32,007 bases of DNA from an uncultured Lachnospiraceae bacterium (GCA_910578795.1 CAJTSD010000041.1:1-32007); one strand, 5' to 3'; counted from the first letter of the stretch, positions 1 through 7,627 are shown. Notes: generated by a model not told the origin, from the letters alone. Program-made: numbers and translations.

Positions 1-146
1 TGCTCCTCCGAAATTTCAACGGCAGTCTGATTGACATTTCTTAGGTTTCTGATTGCCTCCACATTGGAAAGAACGGAAACAATGCCAAGAATACACACTG
101 GTATTAATATGATTAATTTAATGCTGATTCGTTTTTTATTCTTCAT
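1..146 (-). CDS. N-terminus of a chemoreceptor-like (MCP/HAMP-type) membrane protein, partial
   Basis: Only the first 48 or so codons are in the window; the gene runs off the left edge. The peptide begins MKNKKRISIKLIILIPVCIL, a basic start followed by one strong membrane helix (about residues 9-26), then a polar stretch (NVEAIRNLRNVNQTAVEISE) that looks like the start of an extracellular four-helix-bundle sensor. Many Lachnospiraceae methyl-accepting chemotaxis proteins begin this way, but a sensor kinase or diguanylate cyclase could too. The ATG at 144-146 follows a good ribosome site (GAGGGAGAGG). It starts 12 bases after the stop of the binding-protein gene, so the two probably share a transcript and may work together in ligand sensing. 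Confidence 0.6.
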   Translation of the reverse strand, partial: MKNKKRISIKLIILIPVCILGIVSVLSNVEAIRNLRNVNQTAVEISEE

Positions 147-158
147 TTGCCTCTCCCT

Positions 159-1445
159 CTATTGTACTGCCGATGCTGCTATACTGTTTGCAAGGTTGTC
201 CATTAAGTCCTGCAATGGCACGGAATCCGGATTTCCTGCCGCAATAATATCCGCAAATTTCGTACACGGATCCCAATAGCTGTTTCCAACACGCTGCAAA
301 ACACCATATTGTGACTGCTCTATGACTGCCGCAATTGCCGGAACTGCAGCCACCGCATCAGATGCCGCTGCATTTTTATTGGAAGGTCCCTGACTTCGTT
401 CTACAAAGCGCAAAGTTTGGTTTTCCTCATTGGTAAGCCAGTCCGCTAACTTATGTGCCCATCCAAGATGTTCAGAGTAAGCATTCACACCAAACATTTT
501 ATATCCTGTAAAGGATGCCATTTGGATCTGTTCTCCATTTACCGTATAAGTCGGAAGCTTACATGCACCGTAATCCGCCCCCCATGCTTCCTGTACTGCA
601 ACGGCGTTCCATACCCCGCTGACTCCCGCAATCACTTCACCGGACGCCACGCCTTCCAAAAAGCTGCTGTCCGGCTGTGCTATAAAAGCCGGACTCTGTG
701 TCACATTCAGCAGGGCAGCCGCCACATCAACGCCTTTAATCTTTCCCTCCGTGCTGTTCCAGTTACAATAGTTTGTCACACCATCATCATTAATGCCGAA
801 TTCAAGCCCTGTATTTCCAAAAAAAGAATATAAATACCATCCGGAATTAAACTCCATTGATATTTTTTTATCATTCTCAACCGCAACTTCAAGAATCCTG
901 TCAAGTGTCTGTACATCCTGCTGTGTAAAATAATCCTTGTCATAAAAGAAAAAATATCCGTTATCCGCCGAATACGGATAAGCATATAACACATCACCAT
1001 ATGATGCGGCATGTACTGCCTCCTCAAGGTTTGCATTTTTTACTTCATCCTGATTTTCCACAGGTGACAACGCACCCCCCGCAATCATACTGTAAAGCTG
1101 ATCATCCGGCATGGAAAAGATATCTGCCGCATTATGTATATCTCCAAGCACGCTGTTCCTTGTTTGTGCATCCGCCGAATCCTCCAGCGTAATTGTAAAA
1201 TCTGCCTGTCCGGCATACTCCTGCTTAAAGCTGTCAATCATTTTGGAAAGCGTATCAAAATTTGCTTCCTCCGCCCAAACGGTGAGCGTAACCTCCCCTG
1301 ATTCGAGTTCCTTTACAGCATCTTTTGATTCTTCCTGTAGCGTCTTGGTATTTCCTGTGTTTTCTTCGGCATTGCCTCCGCAGCCTGCAAGTGTCACAGC
1401 CACGTAAGAAGCAGCCAGTATTGTAGTCAAAATTTTTTTCTTCAC
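159..1445 (-). CDS. Extracellular solute-binding lipoprotein, sugar ABC type
   Basis: A 428-residue substrate-binding protein of the maltose/oligosaccharide class (SBP_bac_1/8). The GTG start at 1443-1445 is chosen because AAAGGAATGG sits just upstream and because the peptide then begins with a lipoprotein signal: KKK, a hydrophobic stretch, and the lipobox LAGC at residues 19-22, so it should be anchored outside the membrane. A Ser/Glu/Asn-rich linker follows. The C-terminal half (YKMFGVNAYSEHLGWAHKLADWL, split across the helix) is typical of the family. No permease or ATPase genes adjoin it; the next gene is a chemoreceptor-like protein. It may therefore present ligand to a receptor rather than feed a transporter, which is inference. 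An in-frame upstream start at 1535 is possible but lacks a signal peptide. Confidence 0.85.
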   Translation of the reverse strand: MKKKILTTILAASYVAVTLAGCGGNAEENTGNTKTLQEESKDAVKELESGEVTLTVWAEEANFDTLSKMIDSFKQEYAGQADFTITLEDSADAQTRNSVLGDIHNAADIFSMPDDQLYSMIAGGALSPVENQDEVKNANLEEAVHAASYGDVLYAYPYSADNGYFFFYDKDYFTQQDVQTLDRILEVAVENDKKISMEFNSGWYLYSFFGNTGLEFGINDDGVTNYCNWNSTEGKIKGVDVAAALLNVTQSPAFIAQPDSSFLEGVASGEVIAGVSGVWNAVAVQEAWGADYGACKLPTYTVNGEQIQMASFTGYKMFGVNAYSEHLGWAHKLADWLTNEENQTLRFVERSQGPSNKNAAASDAVAAVPAIAAVIEQSQYGVLQRVGNSYWDPCTKFADIIAAGNPDSVPLQDLMDNLANSIAASAVQ

Positions 1446-1519
1446 GCTCCCATTCCTTTCTGTCCCTTGGTATTTTGGCAATATTAAGTTATCTGTATTT
1501 TCTGACAAATTATAAATAT

Positions 1520-1548
1520 ATTGTATCCTGTTCACTTCTTTATTTCAA
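1520..1548 (-). promoter_or_regulatory. Sigma-A-type promoter for the binding-protein gene
   Basis: Minus strand TTGAAA (1543-1548), a 17-base spacer, then TACAAT (1520-1525). Transcription would start near 1513, about 70 bases before the GTG start. Confidence 0.55.
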
Positions 1549-1568
1549 TATGAAGTTATCATTTATTT

Positions 1569-2870
1569 TCATTTCTGATACCGTCTCTCATCTACAACTG
1601 TCGAAATCCTGTCCGCCATCTCCAGCATCGTTTCTATACTTGTAAATACCACTCTTGGCGTTATTCCTATAATATTTCTGACTGCTGCTATCACGCTTCC
1701 TTTGATCAGTTCTTTCTCCTCTTTTGAAAGCACTCTTCCCAAATCCTCCATTGCTACCAGCACATCAACCATATCAAGCTTTGACTCACGATAAATACGC
1801 ATCATATATTTCGCACGAACATGTTCCAAACCGGCAAGCATATTCTCAAGTTCAAACCGAAACACACTCACGCCTCTTATGACAATGGTATCATCCGTCT
1901 TACTTTCTAACCGCCCGATTCTTGCATTTGTTCTTCCACACTGGCACCGTTCATGTGTAATCATTGTCATATCACCTGTTCTGTACCTGATAAGCGGCAT
2001 TCCTTCCCGGCGCATCGTCGTAAATACCAGTTCGCCCTTTTCTCCGTCCTTGACCGCAGCATTGCCATTCTTTTGTAAAATTTCTGGAACAAAATAATCT
2101 TCCTGCACATGAAGCCCATTATGGCATTCACAGTCACATGCCACGCCAAGACCTGCAAACTCGCCAAAACCATATATATCATGCGTATGAATTCCAAGCA
2201 TCCTTTCAATATTACTTCTCATTTTTTCGGACCACGTTTCTGTTCCGCAAATCGCAGTCCTTAAATTCAGATGAGCCGCCTCTCCCATATTATCAATCAT
2301 CTGCGCAATATGCAGAAGATAGGACGGCGCACACATCATTCCTGTTACACGCAATTCCTTCATAATTCGAATCAGCCTGTCAATACTGCAGGTCGACGAT
2401 GGAACAACCGCTGCACCTACCTTTTCCGCTCCGTAATGTGCCCCCAGTCCTCCTGTAAAAAGCCCATAATTATAAGCAATCTGTATCGTATCATTCCTTC
2501 CAAGTCCTGCCATGTAAATACATCTTGCCACACATTCCGCCCATACCTCAACATCATTTCTTGTGCATCCGACAATGATTTCCGTACCCGTTGTTGCATT
2601 CGAGCTGTGGTATCGGATTATTTCACTTTGCGACACTGCCATAAAGTAAGGAGGACTGTTTTGTATCAAATCCTCTTTTGTCGTAAAGGGAAGTTTGTCC
2701 AAATCTTCTATCCTGCGTATGTCTCCAGGCTCAATTCCTGTTTGCTGCATTTTCTTTCTATAATACGCAACGCTATGGTAAACTTTCTTAACCATTCCGA
2801 CAAGACGTTTTCCCTGCAAAGTCATAAGTTCATCGCGGCTCATGCACTCTCTTGCCTCATTCCATATCAT
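1569..2870 (-). CDS. Phenylacetate-CoA ligase (PaaK)-like adenylate-forming enzyme
   Basis: A 433-residue member of the PaaK branch of the ANL superfamily, which activates a carboxylic acid as acyl-AMP and passes it to CoA. Visible motifs are the phosphate-binding loop YHSSNATTGTEIIVG (about residues 87-101), the DIYGFGEFAG adenine/acid pocket motif, and RYRTGDM near the hinge. The length is normal for the family. The ATG at 2868-2870 has GAAGG 8 bases upstream; AGGAGG lies further up, and an earlier in-frame start at 2930 would run through a hairpin. The acid cannot be predicted; bacteria often carry PaaK homologues for aryl or other acids. The gene has a leader with a hairpin and a terminator downstream of a sigma-28-like promoter, so motility-linked control is possible. 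Confidence 0.85.
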   Translation of the reverse strand: MIWNEARECMSRDELMTLQGKRLVGMVKKVYHSVAYYRKKMQQTGIEPGDIRRIEDLDKLPFTTKEDLIQNSPPYFMAVSQSEIIRYHSSNATTGTEIIVGCTRNDVEVWAECVARCIYMAGLGRNDTIQIAYNYGLFTGGLGAHYGAEKVGAAVVPSSTCSIDRLIRIMKELRVTGMMCAPSYLLHIAQMIDNMGEAAHLNLRTAICGTETWSEKMRSNIERMLGIHTHDIYGFGEFAGLGVACDCECHNGLHVQEDYFVPEILQKNGNAAVKDGEKGELVFTTMRREGMPLIRYRTGDMTMITHERCQCGRTNARIGRLESKTDDTIVIRGVSVFRFELENMLAGLEHVRAKYMMRIYRESKLDMVDVLVAMEDLGRVLSKEEKELIKGSVIAAVRNIIGITPRVVFTSIETMLEMADRISTVVDERRYQK

Positions 2871-2915
2871 AATTGCAACCTTCAACCTCCTATTCCTTTT
2901 TAAAAATTTTTTATA

Positions 2916-2941
2916 GATGCGCAAACACATCTATGCGCATC
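2916..2941 (-). promoter_or_regulatory. Hairpin in the leader of the PaaK-like gene
   Basis: GATGCGCA (2916-2923) pairs perfectly with TGCGCATC (2934-2941), and an alternative pairing TAGATG/CATCTA overlaps it. It stands 45 bases before the start codon. No strong U tract follows on the minus strand, so it is more likely a leader structure than a terminator. Its role is unknown. Confidence 0.4.
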
Positions 2942-2961
2942 CGCCTGCTCCGAAACCCCCG

Positions 2962-3005
2962 TATAAACAAAAAGAAACCTGCCGGTTGAATGAGCAAGTT
3001 TCTTT
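2962..3005 (-). terminator. Intrinsic terminator upstream of the PaaK-like gene
   Basis: Stem AAAGAAACCTGC (2971-2982) against GCAAGTTTCTTT (2994-3005): 11 of 12 pairs and an 11-base loop, followed on the minus strand by a U-rich run (TTTCTTTTTGTTTAT). It could end the cobO/cobC transcript or a short RNA that starts near 3075. Confidence 0.75.
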
Positions 3006-3075
3006 TCTTAGGAATTATTTTTAGGATTATTTAGGAGCTGGTTTATCGTGAGTTTTTCACTTACTACTTACCCAC
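2964..3075 (-). ncRNA. Possible sigma-28-driven small RNA with three UCCUAA motifs
   Basis: A promoter-like element at 3083-3110 and a strong terminator at 2971-3005 delimit a transcript of about 110 bases with no coding sequence. Its middle carries three UCCUAA motifs (TTAGGA on the plus strand at 3008, 3021 and 3031) in an A/U-rich, probably unpaired stretch. UCCU motifs can pair with Shine-Dalgarno sequences, as known for several small RNAs of Firmicutes. The alternative is an attenuated leader of the PaaK-like gene. No known RNA family is recognised. Confidence 0.35.
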
Positions 3076-3082
3076 ACCATTT

Positions 3083-3110
3083 ATATCGGTCATATTCTTC
3101 CATCACTTTA
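3083..3110 (-). promoter_or_regulatory. Sigma-28 (SigD)-type promoter
   Basis: Minus strand TAAA (3107-3110), a 16-base spacer, then ACCGATAT (3083-3090). The SigD consensus is TAAA-N14-16-GCCGATAT, so only the first base of the -10 element differs. The same layout recurs exactly at 7700-7727. Confidence 0.65.
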
Positions 3111-3147
3111 GTGTATTGTGCGAATTTTTATTAAATATTTTTAATTT

Positions 3148-3696
3148 TTATAATTTTATATTCAACTCAATCAATTCTCCGTTTTTGATCTGCCACTTGT
3201 AATACTCCCCCTTCGGTGTCCCGTATTCTTCCATAATTGCCATAATCGTCCCCCCATGCACCACAAATGCAGCGCTTTTTGCTTCCTTATTCCCTTGTTT
3301 TACTTTTTCCAAACACTCTCGAAATGCATTTTGGGAGCGAACCACAAAATCTCTCTTTGCCTCACCATTTGGAAACGCATTCTCTCCTCCACTCCCAAGC
3401 CAGCAGATATAATCAGGATTATTCTTTAGCTCCTCATAGTTTTTCCCTTCAAAGCTTCCAAAATCCATTTCCTTTAATCCCTCGCAGATTACCGGCTCCT
3501 GATTCGGATAAATCTGTTGTGCAGTCATTACGCAGCGTTTCATCGGGCTCACAAAAACAATGTCTGCTTTCGGATACTTTCTCATTTGAAGCTGTACCAT
3601 CCCTTCCGCGCAAAGCGGCTCATCTATGCGTGCTCCTATATATGCATTTCTTTTATTGCCCTCTGTCATCCCATGCCGTATCAAATACAGTTTCAT
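3148..3696 (-). CDS. cobC: Histidine phosphatase, CobC-like (probable alpha-ribazole phosphatase)
   Basis: A 182-residue histidine phosphatase. The catalytic motif LIRHGMTEGN is at residues 4-13, the second arginine lies in SPMKRCVMTAQ (about 50-60), EMDFGSFEGKNYEEL is the usual acid-rich loop (about 76-90), and VVHGGTI (about 144-150) carries the second active-site histidine. The start overlaps the end of cobO by four bases (ATGA), so the two are translationally coupled. That pairing is why I favour CobC, which removes phosphate from alpha-ribazole 5'-phosphate in cobalamin nucleotide-loop assembly. Without the neighbour only 'histidine phosphatase family' would be justified. No other cobalamin gene is in the window, so the pair fits corrinoid salvage. 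Confidence 0.7.
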   Translation of the reverse strand: MKLYLIRHGMTEGNKRNAYIGARIDEPLCAEGMVQLQMRKYPKADIVFVSPMKRCVMTAQQIYPNQEPVICEGLKEMDFGSFEGKNYEELKNNPDYICWLGSGGENAFPNGEAKRDFVVRSQNAFRECLEKVKQGNKEAKSAAFVVHGGTIMAIMEEYGTPKGEYYKWQIKNGELIELNIKL

Positions 3697-4220
3697 AATT
3701 CAATCCCCGCTCTTGCATGAATCCCCTTTTCATATGGATGTCTTTCATTTTTCATTTCCGTAATGTAATCCGCTCTGCTTAAAAGCTCCTTCGCCGGATT
3801 ACGTCCGGTAAGTACCAGCTCGGTCGTGCCTTTGCACAAATGCATCAGTTCAAGCACTGCTGCCTTATCCACAAATTCTCCCTGATATGCGGACATCAGT
3901 TCGTCAATGACAAGCATCTGATATAATTCCTCCTTCACTGCATTAATCATTGACTTTATTGCTTTATCGTTTTTCATACGCAGCTTAATTCTGTCATCGT
4001 CCGTCATATTCCACGTAAATCCATACGGATTTTGAATCACATAAACTTCAATCCGATCTATTTTTTTCAACACCCCAAGTTCGGCGGAGGTACCATCTTT
4101 CATAAGTTGTATAAACGCTACACGCATCCCTGCGCCTGCTGCGCGTACCGCAAGTCCTACTGCCGTCGTCGTCTTTCCCTTACCATTTCCATGATAGATA
4201 TGTATCAGTCCTTTTTCCAT
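3693..4220 (-). CDS. cobO: ATP:corrinoid adenosyltransferase (CobO/BtuR type)
   Basis: A 175-residue enzyme that transfers the 5'-deoxyadenosyl group of ATP to cobalt in corrinoids. The P-loop GNGKGKTTTAVG is at residues 11-22, MRVAFIQLMKDG follows, then LVIDELMSAYQGEF (Walker-B-like, about 103-116) and LVLTGRNPAKELLSRADYITEM (about 135-156), all diagnostic of the CobA/CobO/BtuR family. The length is normal. The ATG follows GGGGG at a spacing of six bases. The flotillin terminator ends only 26 bases upstream, leaving no room for a promoter, so expression probably depends on read-through. I see no cobalamin riboswitch here. Confidence 0.93.
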   Translation of the reverse strand: MEKGLIHIYHGNGKGKTTTAVGLAVRAAGAGMRVAFIQLMKDGTSAELGVLKKIDRIEVYVIQNPYGFTWNMTDDDRIKLRMKNDKAIKSMINAVKEELYQMLVIDELMSAYQGEFVDKAAVLELMHLCKGTTELVLTGRNPAKELLSRADYITEMKNERHPYEKGIHARAGIEL

Positions 4221-4245
4221 TTCAATCCCCCTTATCGTAAACCAC

Positions 4246-4290
4246 AGAAAAGTCCAACAGTATACCTAATCATATACCATTGGACTTTCT
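4246..4290 (-). terminator. Terminator after the flotillin gene
   Basis: AAAGTCCAA (4249-4257) pairs perfectly with TTGGACTTT (4280-4288), with an inner GTAT/ATAC helix. It is followed on the minus strand by TTTTCTG. Confidence 0.65.
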
Positions 4291-4300
4291 CCTATGCGCT

Positions 4301-5866
4301 TTAGGACTCAAACGGCTCCTGTGGAGGCTTTACCTGATCCTGCGCACCATTCGCATTCACCACCATGTTCACACCGTCAAGACCGTTCACAGTAATATTC
4401 CTGTTGACCTTTGCGTCATATGACTCCGCATTGATAATGTTTGCAAGGTCAATGCCTGTCGTCTCCTTCATCGACTCAAACAGCTTTGTCATTACCGCAG
4501 GCACGTTTCCTGCCACCTGCTCTACGCCGTTTGCACCGCCGTCACCGCCGATAATCGTAATCTTATCAATCTGTGCAAGCGGCTCCGCAATCTTTCCTGC
4601 AATGTCCGGAAGCACCTTAATCATCATTTCTGCCACGGCTGCCTTATTGTACTTTGCGTAAGCCTCCGCCTTCTTTTCCATTGCCTCTGCTTCCGCAAGA
4701 CCCTTTGCCTGAATCGCCTCCGCTTCCGCAAGACCCTTTGCCTTTACTGCGGCTGCCTCTGCCTCTCCGTATGCCTTGACACCCTGCGCCTCCTGCTCTT
4801 TGGAGAAACGATCTGCCTCCGCCTGTGCCTTTCTTGCCTCTGCCTCTCTCTGTGCTTCAAACTGCTGCGCTTCCGCCTGCTTCTGTCTTTGGTAAAGGCT
4901 TGCGTCCGCCTTCTGCTGGGCGGCGTATTTCTCCGCCTCCGCCTGTTTCTTGACTTCCGCCTCAAGCGCACGCTCCTTTACGGCGACCTCTTTCTGCTTT
5001 AACTCAATCTCGCGCTCCTGTCTTGCAATATCAGCATTCGCAGTCGCAACCTCAATGGTCTTACGCTGCTCCTCCTTTTGGATTTCATAAGCGGCGTCCG
5101 CCATGGCACGCTTTGTATCCGCCTCCATCTGCAGCTCCGACTTCTTGATTGCAAGCTCGTTCTGCTTCTTTGCAATCTCAGTCTGCGCCGCAACTGCCGC
5201 GTCGTTTGAATCCTTGTCCGCTGCCGCCTGCGCAACCTTAATGTCCCTCTCGCTCTCCGCCCGCGCAATTGCCGCAGCCTTCTTAATCTTTACAATATTG
5301 TCAATACCCAGGTTCTCAATCACGTCATTGCCGTCCACAAAATTCTGCACGTTAAAGCTGATGACATCAAGTCCCATTGCCGCAAGATCCGGCTCCGCGT
5401 TCTCCTTTACCAGCTCCGCAAATTTCTGACGGTCGGAAACCATCTCCTCAAGACGCATACGACCCACGATTTCACGCACGTTGCCCTCAAGCACCTCGCG
5501 CGCAACACTTGCTATGTATTCCGTATTTTTATTCAGGAAATTCTCCGCGGCAAGCCGCAGCTTGTCCGGCTGATTGCTGATTTTAATGTTTACGGTCGCA
5601 TCCACGTTAATGTTGATGTAATCCGCTGTCGGAACGGCGTTGCTTGTCTTCACGTCGATTGGTATCAAACGCAGATTCAGCTTGTCAAGCCGCTCAAAAA
5701 ACGGAACGCGGATACTCGCCTTTCCGATAACCACCTTTGACTTTGTCTTGATACCCGAAATTATAAACGCCATATCAGGCGGCGCCTTCACATACCCCAT
5801 ACAGAACAATACGATAACCAGCACCGCAACAATGATTCCTACCGCAATTCCTATCAAATCTTTCAT
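4301..5866 (-). CDS. floT: Flotillin-family (SPFH/band 7) membrane scaffold protein
   Basis: A 521-residue flotillin. One N-terminal membrane helix (residues 4-24) is followed by VKAPPDMAFIISG and an SPFH domain (about 30-200, with TADYININVDATVNIKIS). Then comes a long Ala/Glu/Lys-rich coiled coil (about 195-400, repeats such as AEAxAIQAKGLAEAEA) and a C-terminal tail with PDIAGKIAEPLAQIDKITIIGG, the flotillin signature region. Flotillins organise membrane microdomains and interact with signalling and secretion proteins. The gene appears to be transcribed alone from its own promoter (5938-5966) with a terminator behind it. No NfeD partner gene adjoins it. The ATG has AAGGG at a spacing of seven bases. 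Confidence 0.92.
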   Translation of the reverse strand: MKDLIGIAVGIIVAVLVIVLFCMGYVKAPPDMAFIISGIKTKSKVVIGKASIRVPFFERLDKLNLRLIPIDVKTSNAVPTADYININVDATVNIKISNQPDKLRLAAENFLNKNTEYIASVAREVLEGNVREIVGRMRLEEMVSDRQKFAELVKENAEPDLAAMGLDVISFNVQNFVDGNDVIENLGIDNIVKIKKAAAIARAESERDIKVAQAAADKDSNDAAVAAQTEIAKKQNELAIKKSELQMEADTKRAMADAAYEIQKEEQRKTIEVATANADIARQEREIELKQKEVAVKERALEAEVKKQAEAEKYAAQQKADASLYQRQKQAEAQQFEAQREAEARKAQAEADRFSKEQEAQGVKAYGEAEAAAVKAKGLAEAEAIQAKGLAEAEAMEKKAEAYAKYNKAAVAEMMIKVLPDIAGKIAEPLAQIDKITIIGGDGGANGVEQVAGNVPAVMTKLFESMKETTGIDLANIINAESYDAKVNRNITVNGLDGVNMVVNANGAQDQVKPPQEPFES

Positions 5867-5937
5867 TCTTTTGCCCTTTCTTTCGCTCCTTTAGTTTGCG
5901 AACTTTTGCTTATGGAACTCCTACAATATCCATAAAC

Positions 5938-5966
5938 AGTATAGCACATTGGCAGTTGAATGTCAC
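5938..5966 (-). promoter_or_regulatory. Sigma-A-type promoter for flotillin
   Basis: Minus strand GTGACA (5961-5966), a 17-base spacer, then TATACT (5938-5943). It lies about 70 bases before the start codon. Confidence 0.65.
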
Positions 5967-5996
5967 TTGATTTTTCTTTCCCTGTCAAACCTACAT

Positions 5997-6335
5997 TCAG
6001 ATCCCTTCCACAAACGCCGCATATTCCTGTTTCACGTCCTGATAGCGCGCCTTCGGTACGGAAAGCTCCTCCCCTGTTGTAAGCGTTAGCACGTAGCTGC
6101 TGATTTTCTGTACGAAACGCATATTTACAAGAAAGCTTTGATGTGTCCGCATAAATCCAAGACCTGCCAGCTCCTCTTGCAGCTCGCCGATTTTCCGGTA
6201 AATACTATAGCTCTCATCCTTTGTGTGAAAGATATTTTTGTGCCGGTTCGTTTCGATATAGATAACCTCTTCCATGTTGATTGTTTTCTTTCCTTCCACA
6301 AACGGAAAGGTGCGCAAATAGTTTGCGTCGCTCAT
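5997..6335 (-). CDS. Stand-alone LytTR DNA-binding protein
   Basis: The 112 residues are almost entirely one LytTR domain: VIYIETNRHKNIFHT (about 25-39), a middle section ending GFMRTHQSFLVNMRFVQ (about 60-76), and the final beta strands with TTGEELSVPKARYQDVKQEY. There is no receiver or membrane segment. Small LytTR-only proteins can regulate nearby genes and may be controlled by abundance or by a membrane partner. The ATG has GGTGGGG at a spacing of five bases. Upstream lie a strong terminator and a repeat-rich stretch, so its promoter is unclear; any promoter would have to lie between 6336 and 6416 or transcription must read through. It differs from the full LytTR response regulator at 21386-22135. 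Confidence 0.85.
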   Translation of the reverse strand: MSDANYLRTFPFVEGKKTINMEEVIYIETNRHKNIFHTKDESYSIYRKIGELQEELAGLGFMRTHQSFLVNMRFVQKISSYVLTLTTGEELSVPKARYQDVKQEYAAFVEGI

Positions 6336-6378
6336 TTTATCCCCACCTCGTTTACGGTACTTTGGCGAAACATCAGAC

Positions 6379-6396
6379 AGGGAAGATTCCTTCCCT
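6379..6396. repeat. Hairpin of a dispersed repeat, copy 1
   Basis: AGGGAA/TTCCCT hairpin. Read on the minus strand, the surrounding GCGAGTAGGGAAG-AATC-TCCCT is shared with the copy at 13633-13660, with few differences over about 23 bases. Confidence 0.4.
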
Positions 6397-6416
6397 ACTC
6401 GCCGCGCGACCCGTGC

Positions 6417-6459
6417 ATAAAGAAAAGGACAGCACGAATAGACCTATTCGCTGCTGTCC
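6417..6459 (-). terminator. Strong intrinsic terminator between the DUF6033-like and LytTR genes
   Basis: GGACAGCACGAATA (6427-6440) pairs with TATTCGCTGCTGTCC (6445-6459) with one bulged base. TTTTCTTTAT follows on the minus strand. It ends a transcript coming from the right. Confidence 0.75.
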
Positions 6460-6676
6460 CTAGCATTTTGTTACATCCATGTACCGTATTAATCTTTTAT
6501 TCGTAACGATTCAGTACCCTCATAGTTACGAGCAAAATCCATGCAAAATTCACTTTGTGAATTTTTAATCACCTTCAATAATGGATTTTTACTTGCTAAA
6601 TTTACATTTTCTTACGGTCAGCGCAGTAAATGCGCAGACCTGCTGAACAGTTACTTTTTTCAAATATTATATCGGA
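6460..6676 (-). ncRNA. Non-coding stretch rich in hairpins; possible structured RNA or repeat
   Basis: The gap 6336-6755 has no coding sequence. It holds three further stem-loops: CGTAAC/GTTACG around 6503-6532; AAAATTCAC-TTT-GTGAATTTT (6545-6565), nested inside AAAATCCAT/ATGGATTTT; and GGTC-A-GCGCA-GTAAA-TGCGC-A-GACC (6616-6640). On the minus strand CCGATATAATA (about 6667-6675) resembles a -10 element, so a transcript of about 240 bases could run from near 6662 to the terminator. No TAAA or TTGACA -35 element is present. A dispersed palindromic repeat, or the 3' untranslated region of the DUF6033-like gene, are the alternatives. Confidence 0.35.
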
Positions 6677-6755
6677 GCGTTTTTTCCTAATATGCAACGG
6701 TATTGCATAAATCGACCATGCATCTCATAAAACGACTATCAGCCTGCATGAAAGC

Positions 6756-7577
6756 CTAAATACTGTAGTCAAACCACTGACCTGCCTTCTGCTCCATCTC
6801 TCTTATTTTATCCTTCGGCTGCTCCACATAATCCATGTTTTCAATCTTTTTTAACAGCTCATCAATCGAATCTGCCTCAAAGGTAATTTCGTCGCTTTCC
6901 TGCGCCTCCCGAATTTCCTTCCTGCCTTCCTCAATCTTTTCCTGCTGCTTTTTCTTTTGCGCCTTCTTCTCGTCAGCCTTCTTTTGCGCCTTCTTTGCAG
7001 CTTGTTTTTCAGCGCGTTTTTTACTCTGCGCCTTAAAGCTCTTGTCCATTGTCGCAAAGAATGATGCCGCGCCGTTGTCATTTACCTTGATGCCGCAGCT
7101 CTTTACGCTCTTACCCATCTGCGCAAGCTTTGCCTTCATCTGCGTAAGACCGTTTGCTCCCTGCGCAATAATACCCTCGTACTGCTTACGGTACTTTTCA
7201 TCTTCCGCCATGCGCTCAATCTTTTCCTCGTCAATCAGCACGACCATCTTATTGGAATTGCCATACTTTGACGCATTTGCCTTGGCATACTCCTTTTGGT
7301 CCTTGCTTACGAGAATAAAGTCCATGTTGCCGTACTTTCTCTTCAATTCCTCATAATATTTTGCCGCCTTCTCGCTCAGCATTGGATTGCCGACCGTCCT
7401 GCCGCTGACGTGCACCTTTTGGGTACCTTCGTCCTTTTTAACGATTTCCATTTTTTCTTCTGTCGTGGATTTTTTGTCTTGAGATTTCTTATCCTGAGTT
7501 CTTTTGTCCTGAGCGGACGTGTTGTAGACTGCCGCGTTTTCCGCGTAGTTTGTCATTGTATTAGATATTATACTCAT
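6756..7577 (-). CDS. DUF6033-like coiled-coil protein
   Basis: A 273-residue protein that resembles DUF6033 proteins of Lachnospiraceae; the function is unknown. It has no signal peptide or membrane helix. The N-terminus (MSIISNTMTNYAENAAVYNT) is polar. A Lys/Asp linker with repeats of QDKKS follows, then a globular part (about 75-180) with EKAAKYYEELKRKYGNMDF, VSKDQKEYAKANASKYGN and KMVVLIDEEKIERMA, and a very basic Ala/Lys helix (about 190-230). The acidic tail ends WFDYSI. The ATG at 7575-7577 is chosen for the GGGAGGGA ribosome site; an in-frame start at 7640 lacks one. A sigma-28-type promoter lies about 120 bases upstream, which ties it to the motility regulon. It is the last of three related-looking genes. 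Confidence 0.75.
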   Translation of the reverse strand: MSIISNTMTNYAENAAVYNTSAQDKRTQDKKSQDKKSTTEEKMEIVKKDEGTQKVHVSGRTVGNPMLSEKAAKYYEELKRKYGNMDFILVSKDQKEYAKANASKYGNSNKMVVLIDEEKIERMAEDEKYRKQYEGIIAQGANGLTQMKAKLAQMGKSVKSCGIKVNDNGAASFFATMDKSFKAQSKKRAEKQAAKKAQKKADEKKAQKKKQQEKIEEGRKEIREAQESDEITFEADSIDELLKKIENMDYVEQPKDKIREMEQKAGQWFDYSI

Positions 7578-7604
7578 TGTTGTCCCTCCCTGACTTTTGA
7601 GTTC

Positions 7605-7627
7605 ATGGCGAAAATCCGTTTTGCCAT
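7605..7627 (-). promoter_or_regulatory. Leader hairpin with an ACGGAU loop (possible CsrA site)
   Basis: On the minus strand ATGGCAAAA and TTTT-C-GCCAT pair around the loop CGGA with one bulge. It lies 16-20 bases before the ribosome site of the DUF6033-like gene. ANGGA in a hairpin loop is the known CsrA recognition pattern. This is inference only, since no csrA gene is in the window. Confidence 0.3.

Noticed and set aside
4750..5270. Arg-rich ORFs on the minus strand inside the flotillin gene
   Set aside because: They are shadows of the Ala/Glu/Lys-rich coiled-coil coding sequence in another frame, without ribosome sites.
6667..6696. Sigma-28 promoter at CCGATATAATA before the LytTR region
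   Set aside because: There is no TAAA at 15 or 16 bases upstream (TGCA or GCAT instead), so I only call it a -10-like element.
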